From: Eonycteris spelaea
Taxonomy: Eukaryota > Chordata > Mammalia > Chiroptera > Pteropodidae
Assembly (NCBI GenBank): GCA_003508835.1
Contig: PUFA01000092.1
Span: forward strand, 744,001 to 808,000
Length of the DNA: 64,000 nucleotides
Direction: 5' to 3'
How positions within the stretch are numbered: position 1 is the first letter of the stretch; each line of letters opens with the position of its first letter. A program made the position numbers and the translations under genes. Positions 37,065 to 48,239 of this stretch are shown one piece after another. The notes below the pieces were generated by a model. It did not search any database and was not told the DNA's origin. It saw only the letters and a list, made by a program, of their open reading frames with translations.

Positions 37065-37235
37065 AAATGCCGTTGTTGCCAGGCGTACATTAGCTCTCTA
37101 ATCACATACTACCAGGTTACACAGAGAGCTATTTACAGGTCTTAAAATCCACAAGGAAATTCTGATTTAAGAGTGACTGAAGTATTTACTGCCTATCGGG
37201 TAGCACCACTCTGGTTAGCACATTCGCTGTGGTCA
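37065..37235. other. Unique, CpG-retaining stretch (candidate conserved element)
   Basis: Non-repetitive sequence including GCCGTTGTTGCCAGGCGTAC and TTAGCTCTCTAATCACATAC. Several CpG dinucleotides survive in a strongly CpG-depleted window. No open frame or RNA structure was recognised. Conservation is only a suspicion. Confidence 0.3.
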
Positions 37236-37239
37236 ACGG

Positions 37240-37475
37240 GATCTGGAAAAGGCAATGACCTGGGCTTGGAGTCAAAGACAGCAGTGAAGACGACCCAGGC
37301 ATCCAGCGTCAATTGCTTACCAGCTGTCTGAACTGGGCTAGCTGTTTTACCTCCTGATTTTATTTTCTTAATCTGTAGTGGGGATTATAACGTGTTTATT
37401 GAATGATTATCGTAAGCCTTTAAGTAAAATAAGCTCTCTAGGACACATAGGCTACTGAATAAATATTATTTCCTT
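37240..37475 (+). repeat. MIR SINE
   Basis: Forward MIR: TGGGCTTGGAGTCAAAGACA, ATTGCTTACCAGCTGTCTGA, CTGATTTTATTTTCTTAATC, GTAGTGGGGATTATAACGTG, and a tail CTACTGAATAAATATTATTT. Nearly full length. Confidence 0.85.
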
Positions 37476-37479
37476 ATAC

Positions 37480-38600
37480 ATTTTCTATGTTGTTAGCTAT
37501 ATATATATAAAAAAATGAAATAAAATGATGTTCTCTTGGTTAAATCTAGCTGCAGAAAAAAAGAAGGACATAAAGTCAACAAACTATACGGCAAGGCTGC
37601 TAGAAGTGCCACACCCAATACTGTGAAAGCAGTGTTAGCATTAGTTTTTCACTATTTTTCAGGTCAGTACATTTATTTCAAATTACAATAGAAACATAAG
37701 CAAAGTAATAAATATTCATTAACAGGTGGAAAAAAATATCACAAGCATCCATCCTCTTAGAATTACTGTGTGACTTTAATTCAGTCGTTTAAAATGTTGT
37801 ATGGAAGAAGTCGAGGCTGATTGTTAGAACTCAGATGACCTTTGTCTCTTAATAGGTCCTGAGTTTAAAACATTAAACTTGGCCTGTATGGCAGAGAAAT
37901 GTTTTAGGGGAGAATCCTTTAATTAATTGAGGTCTTTTTTATTCCAACATTTTGTAACCACCTTTGGTTTAGGAATTCTTTACAAATATTGCCCAAGATA
38001 AGGATTTTTGTATGTGTCAAAACTATAGAGTATGAATTTATGTTAGAATATATGAAAATATTTATGTCTATAAATATAGATATTAATTACATATTTACCT
38101 CTGTTAACTGACTAAGATAATGGTAGAGCAGGATTTTAACAAAATATATTAAGCGTTATTTGGGGGTCTAAGAGAGTCAGAAGAAAATGGGTGGAATTCA
38201 ATATTCCACATTCTATCAATTTATATGCTGAATTACAACAAATGAAGAGATGCAAGCCATCTCAAGGCAGAGCTGTCTCTTCTCCAACAAACATGTCCAC
38301 CAATCTGTTCTTTTTCAGAGCTCAGGAAAATAATTTGCATTTAAACAATCATATGTGTAGGACTTCATTCTTTCTCCCTGAAAAACAATATAAGCACCAT
38401 ATTAAATTTAAAAAACCCATTCTGACCCACTTCCTATCTCCTTCTCTGTGTTCTCTAGGCAAATGATGCTGAGATAGAAATAAATATTCTTTTAAGTAAC
38501 TCAGGCACCTGTGCCTTTTTTTTTCTTGGTAATTGTGCGTTTTCCCTTGGGTTCCAGACATCCTTGTAAGAGCTTTAAGTTCTATCTCATCTGATATATC
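37480..38600. other. No feature recognised
   Basis: AT-rich. Overlapping frames on both strands at 38191-38561 show no recognisable product. Confidence 0.45.
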
Positions 38601-38604
38601 ATAT

Positions 38605-38775
38605 CACATAGCCTTAGACGAGGTAGATCTTTTACCATGCCCATTTTATAGATGAAGAAATTGAAGCCTAAGGTTAAGTAATTTAGCAAAGTCCATACAG
38701 CCAATAAATGGTGGTACTGGAATTTGAACTCAGGTTCTCTGGTTACAGGCTTGCTTTTAACCACTAAGTAATTGA
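38605..38775 (-). repeat. MIR SINE
   Basis: Reversed MIR: CATGCCCATTTTATAGATGA, AGAAATTGAAGCCTAAGGTT, CATACAGCCAATAAATGGTG, TTGAACTCAGGTTCTCTGG, and TTTTAACCACTAAGTAATTG. Well preserved. Confidence 0.88.
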
Positions 38776-38979
38776 TGAAGTAGCCTAATTAGAGCTTTTC
38801 TATTAAAAACAATAACAACAACCAAAAAATGAAACAAAAAACAAAACAATATTGCATACTATAATTCTTAAATTTGTGGCCTTATTCTTTAGGTACACCA
38901 GATATAAAGATGATTCAGTGATTTCTTTAAGAAAGTTCAATTCAATTTATTTAACTGTTCATGATTCGATCCTTATATT

Positions 38980-39465
38980 TGGCAGAATACTGGCCTCCCA
39001 AACATAGCCAATTTCTAATTCTTGGAACTTGTGTCTATGTTAGACTATATGACAAAGGGAAATAAAGGTTGCAGATGAAATTAGTGTTGCTAATCAGCTG
39101 ACGTTAAAATAGGGAGATTATTTTGGATTATCCATGGGGCCCAAAATAATCACAAGAATCCTATAAAGTGGAGGAGGAAGGCAGAAGAGGTCAATCGGTG
39201 TGTTGTGAGAAGAGCTTCACCCTCTATTGCTGGTTTTAAAGATGAAAGGTGATTACAAGCCAAGAAATGCAGTGGCTATTGAAAACTAAACAAAGAAACA
39301 GAATTTTCCTTCAGCCAACAAAAGGGTTGCACCTCCACTAACACCTTGATTTTAGCTCAGTGAGACCCATTTCAAACTTATGACCACTGGAACTATAAGG
39401 AAATAGTTTTGTTGTTTTAAGCCTCTAAAATTACAATCTGTTACACCAGCAATTAAAACAGATGC
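38980..39465 (+). mobile_element. MLT1-type (MaLR) solo LTR
   Basis: A near-complete forward LTR. GGCAGAATACTGGCCTCCCA opens it. TGGATTATCCATGGGGCCCA, CACAAGAATCCTATAAAG, CACCTTGATTTTAGCTCAGT, GAGACCCATTTCAAACTTAT and GTTGTTTTAAGCCTCTAAAA follow in family order. It ends near ACAGATGCAATT. MaLR LTRs are remnants of ancient ERVL-like retroposons. Only the LTR remains, as expected after LTR-LTR recombination. Confidence 0.88.
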
Positions 39466-39469
39466 AATT

Positions 39470-40105
39470 TTACAGACAAAACAAACAAATAAATCCCTAA
39501 AATATTTCCAATAATGGGATTTGCCTAAAAGAATTTACTCAGTGGATAAGAGAATTCTTTCAGAGACTCCATTCAAACTCCAATGTTAGGGCATCTTATC
39601 TTATCCTTGGCTTTAAAGCTCTCTCCTGAAACTTAGAAACCTTATAATCAAACAGAAAGTACATGTTTGGATTGATTACCTGTGATCTCATTTAATCTTA
39701 TCTAATCTTCGTCTTTTCTCTATATTAATTAGCAACAGTACAGAGAGTCTCTCTTACCAACAGGTCTCCTCAAGCCAAAATTCGTTCTCTTGAGAATAAC
39801 GATTAATTGAATATAATAATTAGGGGAAATTGGCCATCCTTACTGATGATATTATTTCATAGGAAATTTATCATATGTATCATATGCATCATCATTCCAC
39901 TAAAAAGCTATGAATCAATACATTATAGCTGAGCTATTTATACTAAAAACAAAGGTTATAATCAATTTATGGTCTTAAGTCTATCCACATGAGTAGAATC
40001 TAAAAATTTCATCAAATTATTATTGCAAATTTCAATGATTCATGCCAGCCACAGAAACATAATAATAAACTATTTCATAGATTTATCTTACTTAAATCAC
40101 AATAT
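39470..40105. other. No feature recognised
   Basis: AT-rich unassigned sequence. Confidence 0.45.
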
Positions 40106-40109
40106 TATA

Positions 40110-40345
40110 ATGGTATATAAAAGGGATCAGCAAAATACTGCTCATGGAATCAAACCTGGCATATCTCCTGATGTTGAAAATAAAGTTATATTGGAACACA
40201 GCCACATTTGTTTGTTTACATATTCTCTATAGCTCTTTTCATATAACAATAGCGAGCTAAGTCATTGTGGTAGAGACTATATCTCACAAAATCTCAAATA
40301 TTTATAATCTGACCCCTTGTGGAAAACATTTCAGACCCTTGAAAT
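40110..40345 (+). mobile_element. hAT-type non-autonomous DNA transposon
   Basis: AAATAAAGTTATATTGGAAC, ACAGCCACATTTGTTTGTTT, TCATTGTGGTAGAGACTATA and CAAATATTTATAATCTGACC are in the order of a widespread hAT MITE family that carries a TATTGGAACACAGCC block. Terminal GGATCAGCAAA and ACCCTTG regions are degraded. A 69-codon frame covering part of it is incidental. Confidence 0.78.
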
Positions 40346-40349
40346 ACAG

Positions 40350-41245
40350 ACATAACAATCTTACAGATACCATCTTATTTTTAATCTTAAAAAATTAGTT
40401 ATAATTTAGATTGTGAATTAGGCTAATTTCTCCAACTTCCTATGTTAAAACTCACTTAAATATTCACAATTATCAAAAAATGAGAAATGCAATATATTGA
40501 CCAATGGTTTGTCAATTTTCATGAGGAGTCAACCTGACTGTAGAATTAATATGCTGGAGAAATGATCTTTGGTTGGACTATGCTTAAATCTCTGATATAG
40601 AAAAAAAAATGACCACTAAAGAAGGAAGCAGAAGTGGGTTTTTTCACCTCCCCAAAAAACTCATTGTCATCTGTATGTCTCTAAATAAAACTGTTTTGAA
40701 CATATAGGTCAACTAACAAGAAGATGAATGTGAATAAGAAATTCAAGAAAGTAAAAGCATCATTGAAATAGGATGATAGCACTGTTAATACACTGAAAAT
40801 ACAAAAATAAATTTATAATATACTTAATGAAATAATAATTCAGTGATGATAATCAGGTTTCAGTTTGAAATTAGAAAGTAGAGAGATGGGAAAAGTAATA
40901 GAATGTTGAATAGTATTGATATACAAGTGGTAGTCAAATTTATACTCATTTTGATAATTGGAAAAATATGAATTAAAAGTTGTTTCTCAAAAACTTGAAC
41001 ATTATTATTATAAAATTTTAAAACATTATGTACATATTGTTATCTTTGTAGATGATTAAAGTAGTTAAATCATAGTTAATACAGGAAAAATATGACAGCG
41101 GCAAATGAATTTTAAAATTCAGACTGCCTTAAAAATGTACTAGGTATTTGTTATAACTGTAAGGCCCTAATATAGTTTAATAAATGGAGACAAAGATTTC
41201 TTATATAAAAATATAGAGGACAAAAAAATTAGCATACAGAAAATA
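40350..41245. other. Unassigned AT-rich sequence, possibly L1-derived
   Basis: May be a further 5' continuation of the L1/HAL1-like remnant that starts at about 41250, but no block is clear enough to assign. Confidence 0.3.
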
Positions 41246-41790
41246 AAAAGATTCCTAAATCCAAAATGAGGCTACTTGAGAGAAAAAAAAAAAAAACTAC
41301 CAATGACACAGAAAAACTAATGGAAAGTTTAATAAAATTAGGGAAAATAGAAAATATGGAAGAAAAAAAACTACAAAAGTTGAAAGAGAATGTAGAGCAG
41401 TTAAAGAGATTTGTCAAGTTTAAGGAAAACCGTGTAATATTTTTTTCCAATTACTTTAAAGAAATGTGTGAATTATACAGGCTTACTATAAATTAAAAAT
41501 ACTAAAAATGAGTCAAAATATGTCAAAATGAGAAAAAAAAAGATGTAGCAGATAGACAAGTAATCATGCAAATAATTAAAGTTTTCAAAGAATTGTGTAT
41601 AAAAATAACTTCAGGTCCATTATAGGATATTCTTTCACATTTAAATATGATATAAACTCTCCCAAAGGAAGAAAAAACAATGTAGAACCACTAATCTACT
41701 TTCTTGAATCAACACTGTTATGATGCTAAAATAATAGTATCATATTTGATACAATTTGACAATAGCACAAAAAAGAGAAAATTATAGAGG

Positions 41791-42063
41791 AAATATACTT
41801 GTGTGATACAATTCTAGATAAATACTTAATTAGGAAATTTCTGTAGTTCCTAGAGCTATTTACTCTAATAACATAGACTTTATTCTAAAGAGTTAAAGAC
41901 TTTATTCTAGAGCTATTTACTCTAATAACATAGACTTTATTCTAAGAGTTAAAGTTAAATATACTTGTGTGATACAATTCTAGATAAATACTTAATTAGG
42001 AAATTTCTGTAGTTCCTAGAGCTATTTACTCTAATAACATAGACTTTATTCTAAGAGTTAAAG
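41791..42063. repeat. Nested direct duplication (two full units and one partial)
   Basis: Unit A spans 41791-41898 and unit A' spans 41957-42063. They are about 107 bp each and almost identical: both run from AAATATACTTGTGTGATACA to AAGAGTTAAAG, differing by about one A. Between them, 41899-41954 repeats only the last half of the unit (CTAGAGCTATTTACTCTAAT onward). The unit period is 166 bp. Near identity means the event is far younger than the LINE it sits in. Confidence 0.95.
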
Positions 42064-42190
42064 AATGGTATCATATTATAAAAATTTTGGTATATTACAT
42101 TGCTATAAATTAGAGAATTATAGATACATAGTAATCTCAATAGATTTTTATGCTCTTTAGTGATGAAATATATAATGCTGGTTCAATAAT

Positions 42191-42236
42191 TATACACATA
42201 CACATACACACACCACAACACACACACACACACACT
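42191..42236. repeat. (CA)n microsatellite
   Basis: Interrupted CA repeat, ending in about eight uninterrupted CA units, inside the old LINE remnant. Confidence 0.9.
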
Positions 42237-42374
42237 CCTAAAGAAGGAATAGAAAGCTTCATACTTCATACTTAGGGTAATATAAACATTATCTTCAACC
42301 AATAGTCAGAATCATACTTAAAGTGGAGCTAGCCTAGAAGCTTCATTGTTGACATCGATTCTGAAAGATAGTGT

Positions 42375-43330
42375 CCCATGCCATTGAGATTTTTGACTAT
42401 TTTAAATATTATTCCTTATTCTTGTCCTTACCAAGTCCCTTTGACCTTGTGTGTTCACTAATATTTTTTCTTTACTTTTATAGTTTGTAGAATACTTGGC
42501 TTTGAGTTCTATTCAACTGTTTATAACCTGTGATCTCAAATAAATTAAACCATGATGTTTAATAAGTATCCTGGATTAAAGCTACAAATGATTCTCTGTT
42601 ATTATTTTAATTGTATATGTTACGCCATACACATCAGTTTTACAATATGTAATTCTTGCTGACTCTGTTGGTAAACTGACTGGATGTTAACATACATACA
42701 TAGTTTTACAGGATGATAAATTATATAGTTATCAAATTTTTAGAGGTTATGCTTATTCTTAATATACAGAATTGTGTAGGAAATTGTTCAGCTTTCACTG
42801 GCCCTCACTATATTACTGAAATGTACCTGGGAACAATTTCTACCTAGGGGGCATGGTAACCCAAACGTAGTTGCTTTTTAAAAGCAAAAATAGGAAAACT
42901 TGGAGGTATTGTCATACAGCGTTTAGCTTCTTTTTTTGGGAATGAATGCTTTGAAAAATATCACATATCCATAAAACTCTGGAATAAAATTCACTTTAAC
43001 ATGCTCAATTAAATTTATAAACCAGAAGACAGAAAGTGTTATGTTTAATAGCCAGAGCTCCTGGTGATCCGTAGCTAGTTCTGGACCAGGGCTGCACATT
43101 TGACACACACAAAAAAAATGTCTCTTTGGACACCTCACTTCCCAGCATGGAATGTTAATGATGATTATCTACCAGATGTGTGGATTATATACTGCACAGG
43201 AACATTATGAAACGTATATTATGAAACTTTTTTCCAGAGAGAAAAGGATGCTAAAGTTATTGTAAATAAGTGTACTTCGAAGTATATTATGGTTACATTA
43301 GAGATTAATAGCCTTAAGTTCATAGTTTGA
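42375..43330. other. No feature recognised
   Basis: AT-rich unassigned DNA. The 71-codon minus frame at 42923-43138 has no recognisable product. Confidence 0.45.
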
Positions 43331-43334
43331 TAAC

Positions 43335-43770
43335 AGGTACAAATTAATTGGGACCATGTGCCTACCTCTGGCCAATTGAATATATTTGGCATAATAGGTG
43401 GCCTCTGAAATTGTCCGTTGATTCTCTGATGGCTATCTCTCTCCCCTCATCTCTTGCCAGACTCACAGGGGCCAATGGAATACTTGGAATGGCCACTATG
43501 TGAGTGGAAGGAGCCTGGGTCCCCAAACCTACCTGGTTGGCCACCTGCCAAATAATTAATTGACATGAATGGGAAAGTTGATTGTGCAATAAGTAAACAT
43601 ATATATTCATAATATTTGAAAACATGCTATCTATAATAAAATATAGAACAAATATCAGAAGAAAATGAAGCGTCCTGTTGAATGTAAAAGAGAAAACCCA
43701 TCTAGAGTGGATATAACTCAGAAGAGACACTCATCTAGGAAACATTGTCTGATAACTCAGACTTGATTGG
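43335..43770 (+). mobile_element. MLT1-like LTR
   Basis: GGGACCATGTGCCTACCTCT, GGCCAATTGAATAT, CTCTCCCCTCATCTCTTGCC and GTGGAAGGAGCCTGGGTCCC occur in the order of a forward MaLR-type LTR. The 122-codon minus-strand frame at 43362-43730 lies antisense within it and is not considered a gene. Confidence 0.62.
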
Positions 43771-43829
43771 AGCCTGTCATCTGACCCCGTGTGAAGCCCA
43801 TAAGCTTACTGGTCTGATCCCTATTTGTA

Positions 43830-44105
43830 CAGTCAGCTAACTACAACAGGCCCATATTTTATTTATCTTTGAATTCTTAGTACTTGCTCAGTGCCAGAGA
43901 CTTAGCAATCTTTCAGTTAATGTGTCTTTAAGGAAGTAACATGTGAAAAATGGGAAACACTTTCGAGGTTAGAGAGTGCAGTAGAAATGAAATAACAGAA
44001 TTTGATGGCTGGAGACTGTGGTGAGAAGGATATTTTCCAAGCCAAGGAAACAGCATGAATAAAGGGCATAGAAACAGGTAAGCAATGCGATATGATAGAA
44101 AATAG
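43830..44105. repeat. Two short L2-like fragments
   Basis: At 43850-43925, TTATCTTTGAATTCTTAGTA and CTTGCTCAGTGCCAGAGACT resemble a forward L2 3' end. At 43995-44100, GGAAACAGCATGAATAAAGG resembles reversed L2. Both are brief and diverged. Confidence 0.4.
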
Positions 44106-44109
44106 GCTT

Positions 44110-44560
44110 GAAGTCTTTGTAGATATAACAGGAAGTGGATCTTTGGTTTATATTAATACAGAAATTCACATCCCTCGTGATTACTAGAGTGATGAGTGCA
44201 AGCCTTGGTCTACTTGTATTTCCTCCCTATTTATGTGTATGGCTGTTAATGTGTGTATGGAATTTACATAATAAACACAGAGAACATGGAAACATTCTAG
44301 ACAATAAAACTATGTAAAATTACAAGTTTCAAAATGCCAATGACACCTGCTTATAGAAGTGAACCTTCCTGTATCATTAGCTCTCTACTCTGATAACTGA
44401 TAACTAAGAAAAAAGGCAAATAAAACATAATAATATTGTAGATCTAAAAATAATATACCAATAAGATTAGCATTTTGTTAAATAAAATAGCTTACTTTTT
44501 ACTAATAAATCATGTAAATCACTTATTTGTACAAAGTATATTTTGTACAGATATACTAAG
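44110..44560. other. No feature recognised
   Basis: Unassigned; a 60-codon plus frame at 44135-44317 is incidental. Confidence 0.4.
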
Positions 44561-44564
44561 TAAG

Positions 44565-45060
44565 TATTTATTAAGTGTATATTATGAGTTAGGCACTGTT
44601 TTGAGTGCTATTTATGCACAGGAATAAAATAAACACAGTCCTTGCCATATTCTGAGAGTATAGTATGATAGGTAAATATAAAAGTAAATAAACAAATGGT
44701 ATAAAATGATATACTGTGATGAGTACTATGAGAAAAAGCCACAGAGTGCAGAGATATAAAATAATTGTGGAATCTTCTTGGACAGAATCAGTAGAAAAGC
44801 CTTTTTATCAAGGTGACATTTAAGATAAGACACATGAGGCGAGCCAAGTGGGTAGAAGGGAGATGTGTTCTTAGCAGGGTAGGTCATAGATATTATTTAT
44901 CCCAGATATTGGTCAGAGTAACTGTCTTTCCTTCCCCCTGAATAGTTAGAGTGTGGTTATATTAGGTAAATCATTGTGCTTAGTGCTTAAAGAGACAGAA
45001 AGGTGGCTCGGACACATTTATTATCTTTAAGAAGCTTAGAGTCAATGGAGGGAATATATA
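44565..45060 (-). repeat. L2 LINE fragments, reverse orientation
   Basis: TATGAGTTAGGCACTGTTTT, CACAGTCCTTGCCATATTCT and TCAAGGTGACATTTAAGATA are the reversed L2 3' region. A second reversed piece, TGCTTAGTGCTTAAAGAGAC with TAAGAAGCTTAGAGTCAATG, lies at 44970-45060. Confidence 0.62.
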
Positions 45061-45064
45061 AATT

Positions 45065-45595
45065 TGAAGTTATGACTGACAATGGTATGCTAGAACCAGC
45101 TCTACTGACTTGTCAGAGCTGCTTGTTAAATACTCAGAAATTTTGCAAGCTGGTTATTAAACTGTTAGTAGCTTGAATTGGCCGTGGCAAGAGTATTTAC
45201 AATTGGCTGATCACCACTATCATAGTGCTCCCCCAACCCCCAGAGACTTTGTGATTAAATATTTACCAGCACTCCACTGGTTACGAGCAAAACTGACTTG
45301 GAAGAGCAACTGGAACTGTTCCTGGACTTTAGACTTTTGCATTTTATCAGCTCTTTAAACGGAGTGTAAGTCGATAATGCAGAGTACTTCCAAGAACATT
45401 TAAGGTTAGAAACTTGAGACTGTAAACTTGATAAGATCACAGACAATGTGACTTATTCTCCACTCCACCCTTAGCATCCACTATACTTGTGACCACAACT
45501 CACCTGTGTTGCTCTCTCTGGAGTATTCTCCCATCACAACCTGTATTTGTCCAATCAGGCTGCCTTTCTTACAAGTATGGAATAATAACTACCAT
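45065..45595. other. No firm feature
   Basis: Two antiparallel frames (45173-45446) without recognisable content. The pyrimidine-rich part from about 45460 may already be L2. Confidence 0.35.
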
Positions 45596-45599
45596 CTAG

Positions 45600-46635
45600 G
45601 AAAAAAATTCTCTTTACCTCACATGCCCATCCTTCAGTAACTACATTTCTTCATTCCTCATTCTTATAAGGATAATTTATAATCTGTCCAAGTTATTATT
45701 TGATATTCTTTTGAATCTACTACTCCACTAAAATATTCCTGTGAATGACATAGAGTACAATGGATGATTTTCAGTCCTCATCTTCTTGTCTTGCAGTAGT
45801 ATTTGACACAAGTGGTAACTCATCCTTCCTCAACTACTTGCTTGGGCGAGGAGCACATTCTCCCATTCTCCTCCTTCTTCTTCAGTCAATCTTGAGTCTC
45901 CTTGGCTGTATACTCATCCAGATCCCAAATTCTAAATTCAGGAGTTCCCCAGAGTTCAGTTATTGAAAATCATTCTTTTCTATTTACTTTCACTGGTATC
46001 TATATATTGATAAGTCTAAAATAAACTTATTTCTAAACCAACCTGTAGTCTAAGTTCCCAGTTTTTGGTGGAAAAATCTCTTCCATATTCTGGCCTCTGC
46101 CTAGTTCTCCAACATCATCTCCTGCTCTTCTTCTGACTCTCCATACTCAGTCACACAGAACTTTTTATTTGTTTTTGAAGAAATAAAGCAGAGTCTTTCC
46201 ACAGGACCTTTCATTTGAGATTTGTTCTGTGTAGAATACTCTAGTCCTATTTCTTTCATGATCTACTGTCATACTTCATTTAGTTTCTACTCAAATGTCA
46301 CCTCTCTGACCACCTCATCTAAGGTGGCAACACCATTGCCTTTTAACAATTTATTTTGTCTTTGTGCTCCTTAGTATAAAATTACATATGTCATTACTTA
46401 ATATGGTACATGTCAATATATTTTCTGAGACGTCAATCAACACAGTATGATCTAATATCAGCATACCATATAGCATAAAGTGGAAAAGTATACTTGATGT
46501 ATAATTAATATAATAATATGAATCACTAGAATGTAAGTTCTTGAGAACAAAAAAACTTTACTTCTATAGTTCCATCAGCTATAAACAGTTCACAACATGT
46601 GGTAAGAACTTAAAACATGTTTTTGAATGACTGCA
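45600..46635 (+). mobile_element. L2 LINE, about 1 kb, with end of reverse transcriptase
   Basis: A long forward L2 copy. At 45769-45965 the frame reads V-V-F-D-T-S-G followed about 50 codons later by S-S-P-E-F-S. This aligns with the L2 reverse-transcriptase stretch that normally reads AAFDTVDH and then VPQGS. Downstream blocks CTCAAATGTCACCTCTCTGA (about 46291), CTTTGTGCTCCTTAGT and the 3' end GTAAGTTCTTGAGAACAAAA followed by ACATGTTTTTGAATGACT complete the order. The catalytic region is broken and the copy is ancient. Confidence 0.78.
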
Positions 46636-46924
46636 AAAAATTACCTGAAAAATCAATGATCTTTTATTCTATTTACATAGTTTTTTTTCACCCTTCTAAC
46701 CCCTCTTCAGCCCTCACCCCCATCTTTTTTCCATGGAAGACACAAGGCTTACCTCTAGGCAATACAGCAGTAATTTATGGGGACAAGGCCTTGAATCTAG
46801 ATCTTTTCATTACTTTTTTAACTTCAAACTCACTTTTTTCCATTATAATACTACTTCTAATTATAATATTTTAAAGAAGAATCCCATTTACTTACCATAT
46901 GGTTCCCCATTGGCAGTTTCAGCC

Positions 46925-47045
46925 AAAGATTTATTTATCAGGAAGATCTATCAAATATCTACTATGACCTAGCCTATTGGTGCTTGAGATTCAAAGACAA
47001 ATAAAATACTGCTCTTGCATTCAAGGAACTCTGTCTTACAAAATA
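46925..47045 (-). repeat. L2/MIR3-like 3' end fragment
   Basis: TATCTACTATGACCTAGCCT, TTGGTGCTTGAGATTCAAAG and TGCATTCAAGGAACTCTGTC form the reversed terminal segment of an L2-type LINE. Confidence 0.6.
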
Positions 47046-47049
47046 AGCA

Positions 47050-47830
47050 TGCACAAAAATTTTGCAATAATTTTTGGAAAAATTATGTACGATGTGCACA
47101 ACAAAGCTAATACTTCAACTTAAAAAATTCTGTCTGCAGGATGAATTTCTCCACACCTCCACACACATGCTATCACACATACACAATACATACATACATA
47201 CTTCACAACAATCTTAAGTGTATGGATATTTGATATTAATTTTTCTATTCTTTGATAACCTTCAGGGACAGATATCCACAGAAACACTTGACCTCAGCAG
47301 AAAAATTATCTCATCTTTTTATTTGTCAAACATGGGTATCAAAATCAGATGCTAGCCTAAGCAAACAGCAGTTTCACTTGAAGGTATATCTACAGTTCTT
47401 CAAAAGAAAGTCAGTGAAAATGAAAAAGCAAAAGCCTTTTTGGTTATTCATTTTTTCCAACTTGGAAAATTTTTAAATACTTGTTCTTCACTCTGGATAT
47501 CAGCCATTCCTTTCACTGACTTGCATTATCTTTCCATATACACATTTTTTTCCAGGATCATATTTGGCCTGCGAATGACCTCACAGGTAATTTATTTTGC
47601 AAGCAGTTCATGTTTGATCTATGTGGCATGACAAATAGTTTTCATATTATTTAGCTGACTAAGATGGAAGTTTGAAAAGGAAATTCTATTCGGTAGTTCT
47701 TGTCTGTGAGCTGCTAGTGCATTTAATGTGTTGGAGTGCTAAGAGCAAAACTGTCTGCGTAAGTAATACCACTGGCATTCCCAACTTTTCAAAGGCTATT
47801 AAATTCTTTCATCCTATTATAATCTAACTA
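47050..47830. other. Unassigned, with a short CA/CATA tract
   Basis: A CACACATGC/ATACATACATAC patch lies at 47157-47203. Frames at 47252-47631 have no recognisable product. Confidence 0.4.
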
Positions 47831-47835
47831 CCTCT

Positions 47836-48235
47836 CTCTTTTTAATTTTTAATTTTATGCTAGTTTCTGATGTACAGTAAGTACATTGGTTAGACATTTA
47901 TATAGTTTCTGAAGCAGTCCCCTGGTTATCACCCATCTGGCTCTACATACAGTTATTACAATACTATCGATTATATTCTCTTGCTGTACTCTATGTCTCC
48001 ATGACTATTTTGTAACTATTAATTTGTACTTCTTCATTCTTTTACCATTTTCACTCAACACTCAACTCCCCTCCCCTCCCCTCTGGCAATCACTAGATTG
48101 TCCTCCGTATCTGTGAGACTGTTTTTGTTTAGTTTGTTCCTTTTGTTCCTTAGATTCTGCATATAAGTGAAATCGTATGGTATTCATTTTTGCTATCTCT
48201 TAATAAGCATGGTGTTGGCAAGTACGTCCTTAAAT
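47836..48235 (-). mobile_element. LINE-1 3' untranslated-region fragment
   Basis: Reversed L1 3' end, severely 5'-truncated: AT-rich tail at left, GACATTTATATAGTTTCTGA, CAGTTATTACAATACTATCG, TCCATGACTATTTTGTAACT, TCTGGCAATCACTAGATTGT, and CTGCATATAAGTGAAATCGT. It is of a different subfamily from the two younger L1 copies in the window. No clear target duplication found. Confidence 0.8.
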
Positions 48236-48239
48236 ATCT

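Larger units (their letters stand above)
41250..42370 (+). mobile_element. Old L1/HAL1-like LINE with reverse-transcriptase remnants
   Basis: A lysine/glutamate-rich open stretch (41266-41496) is followed by degraded reverse-transcriptase similarity. TAACTTCAGGTCCATTATAG matches the conserved S-G-P-D block, and ATGCTGGTTCAATAATTATA near 42175 matches the G-W-F-N-type block. CAACCAATAGTCAGAATCATACT at 42297 also fits L1 order. The piece carries a later nested duplication (41791-42063) and a CA repeat. Multiple stops make it non-functional. Whether it is HAL1 or an L1M subfamily is undecided. Confidence 0.55.

Noticed and set aside
41266..41496. 76-codon lysine/glutamate-rich frame as a small coiled-coil gene
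   Set aside because: It precedes LINE reverse-transcriptase similarity on the same strand and its composition fits a LINE remnant; no start context or transcript evidence.
42191..42236. CA repeat as a regulatory Z-DNA element
   Set aside because: An ordinary short microsatellite with interruptions; nothing beside it suggests a promoter.
43362..43730. 122-codon minus-strand frame with hydrophobic N-terminus, resembling a membrane protein
   Set aside because: It lies antisense within an MLT1-like LTR, and hydrophobicity follows from T-rich codons.
45760..45966. 68-codon plus frame as a host gene exon
   Set aside because: The FDT and downstream PEFS positions match an eroded L2 reverse transcriptase.
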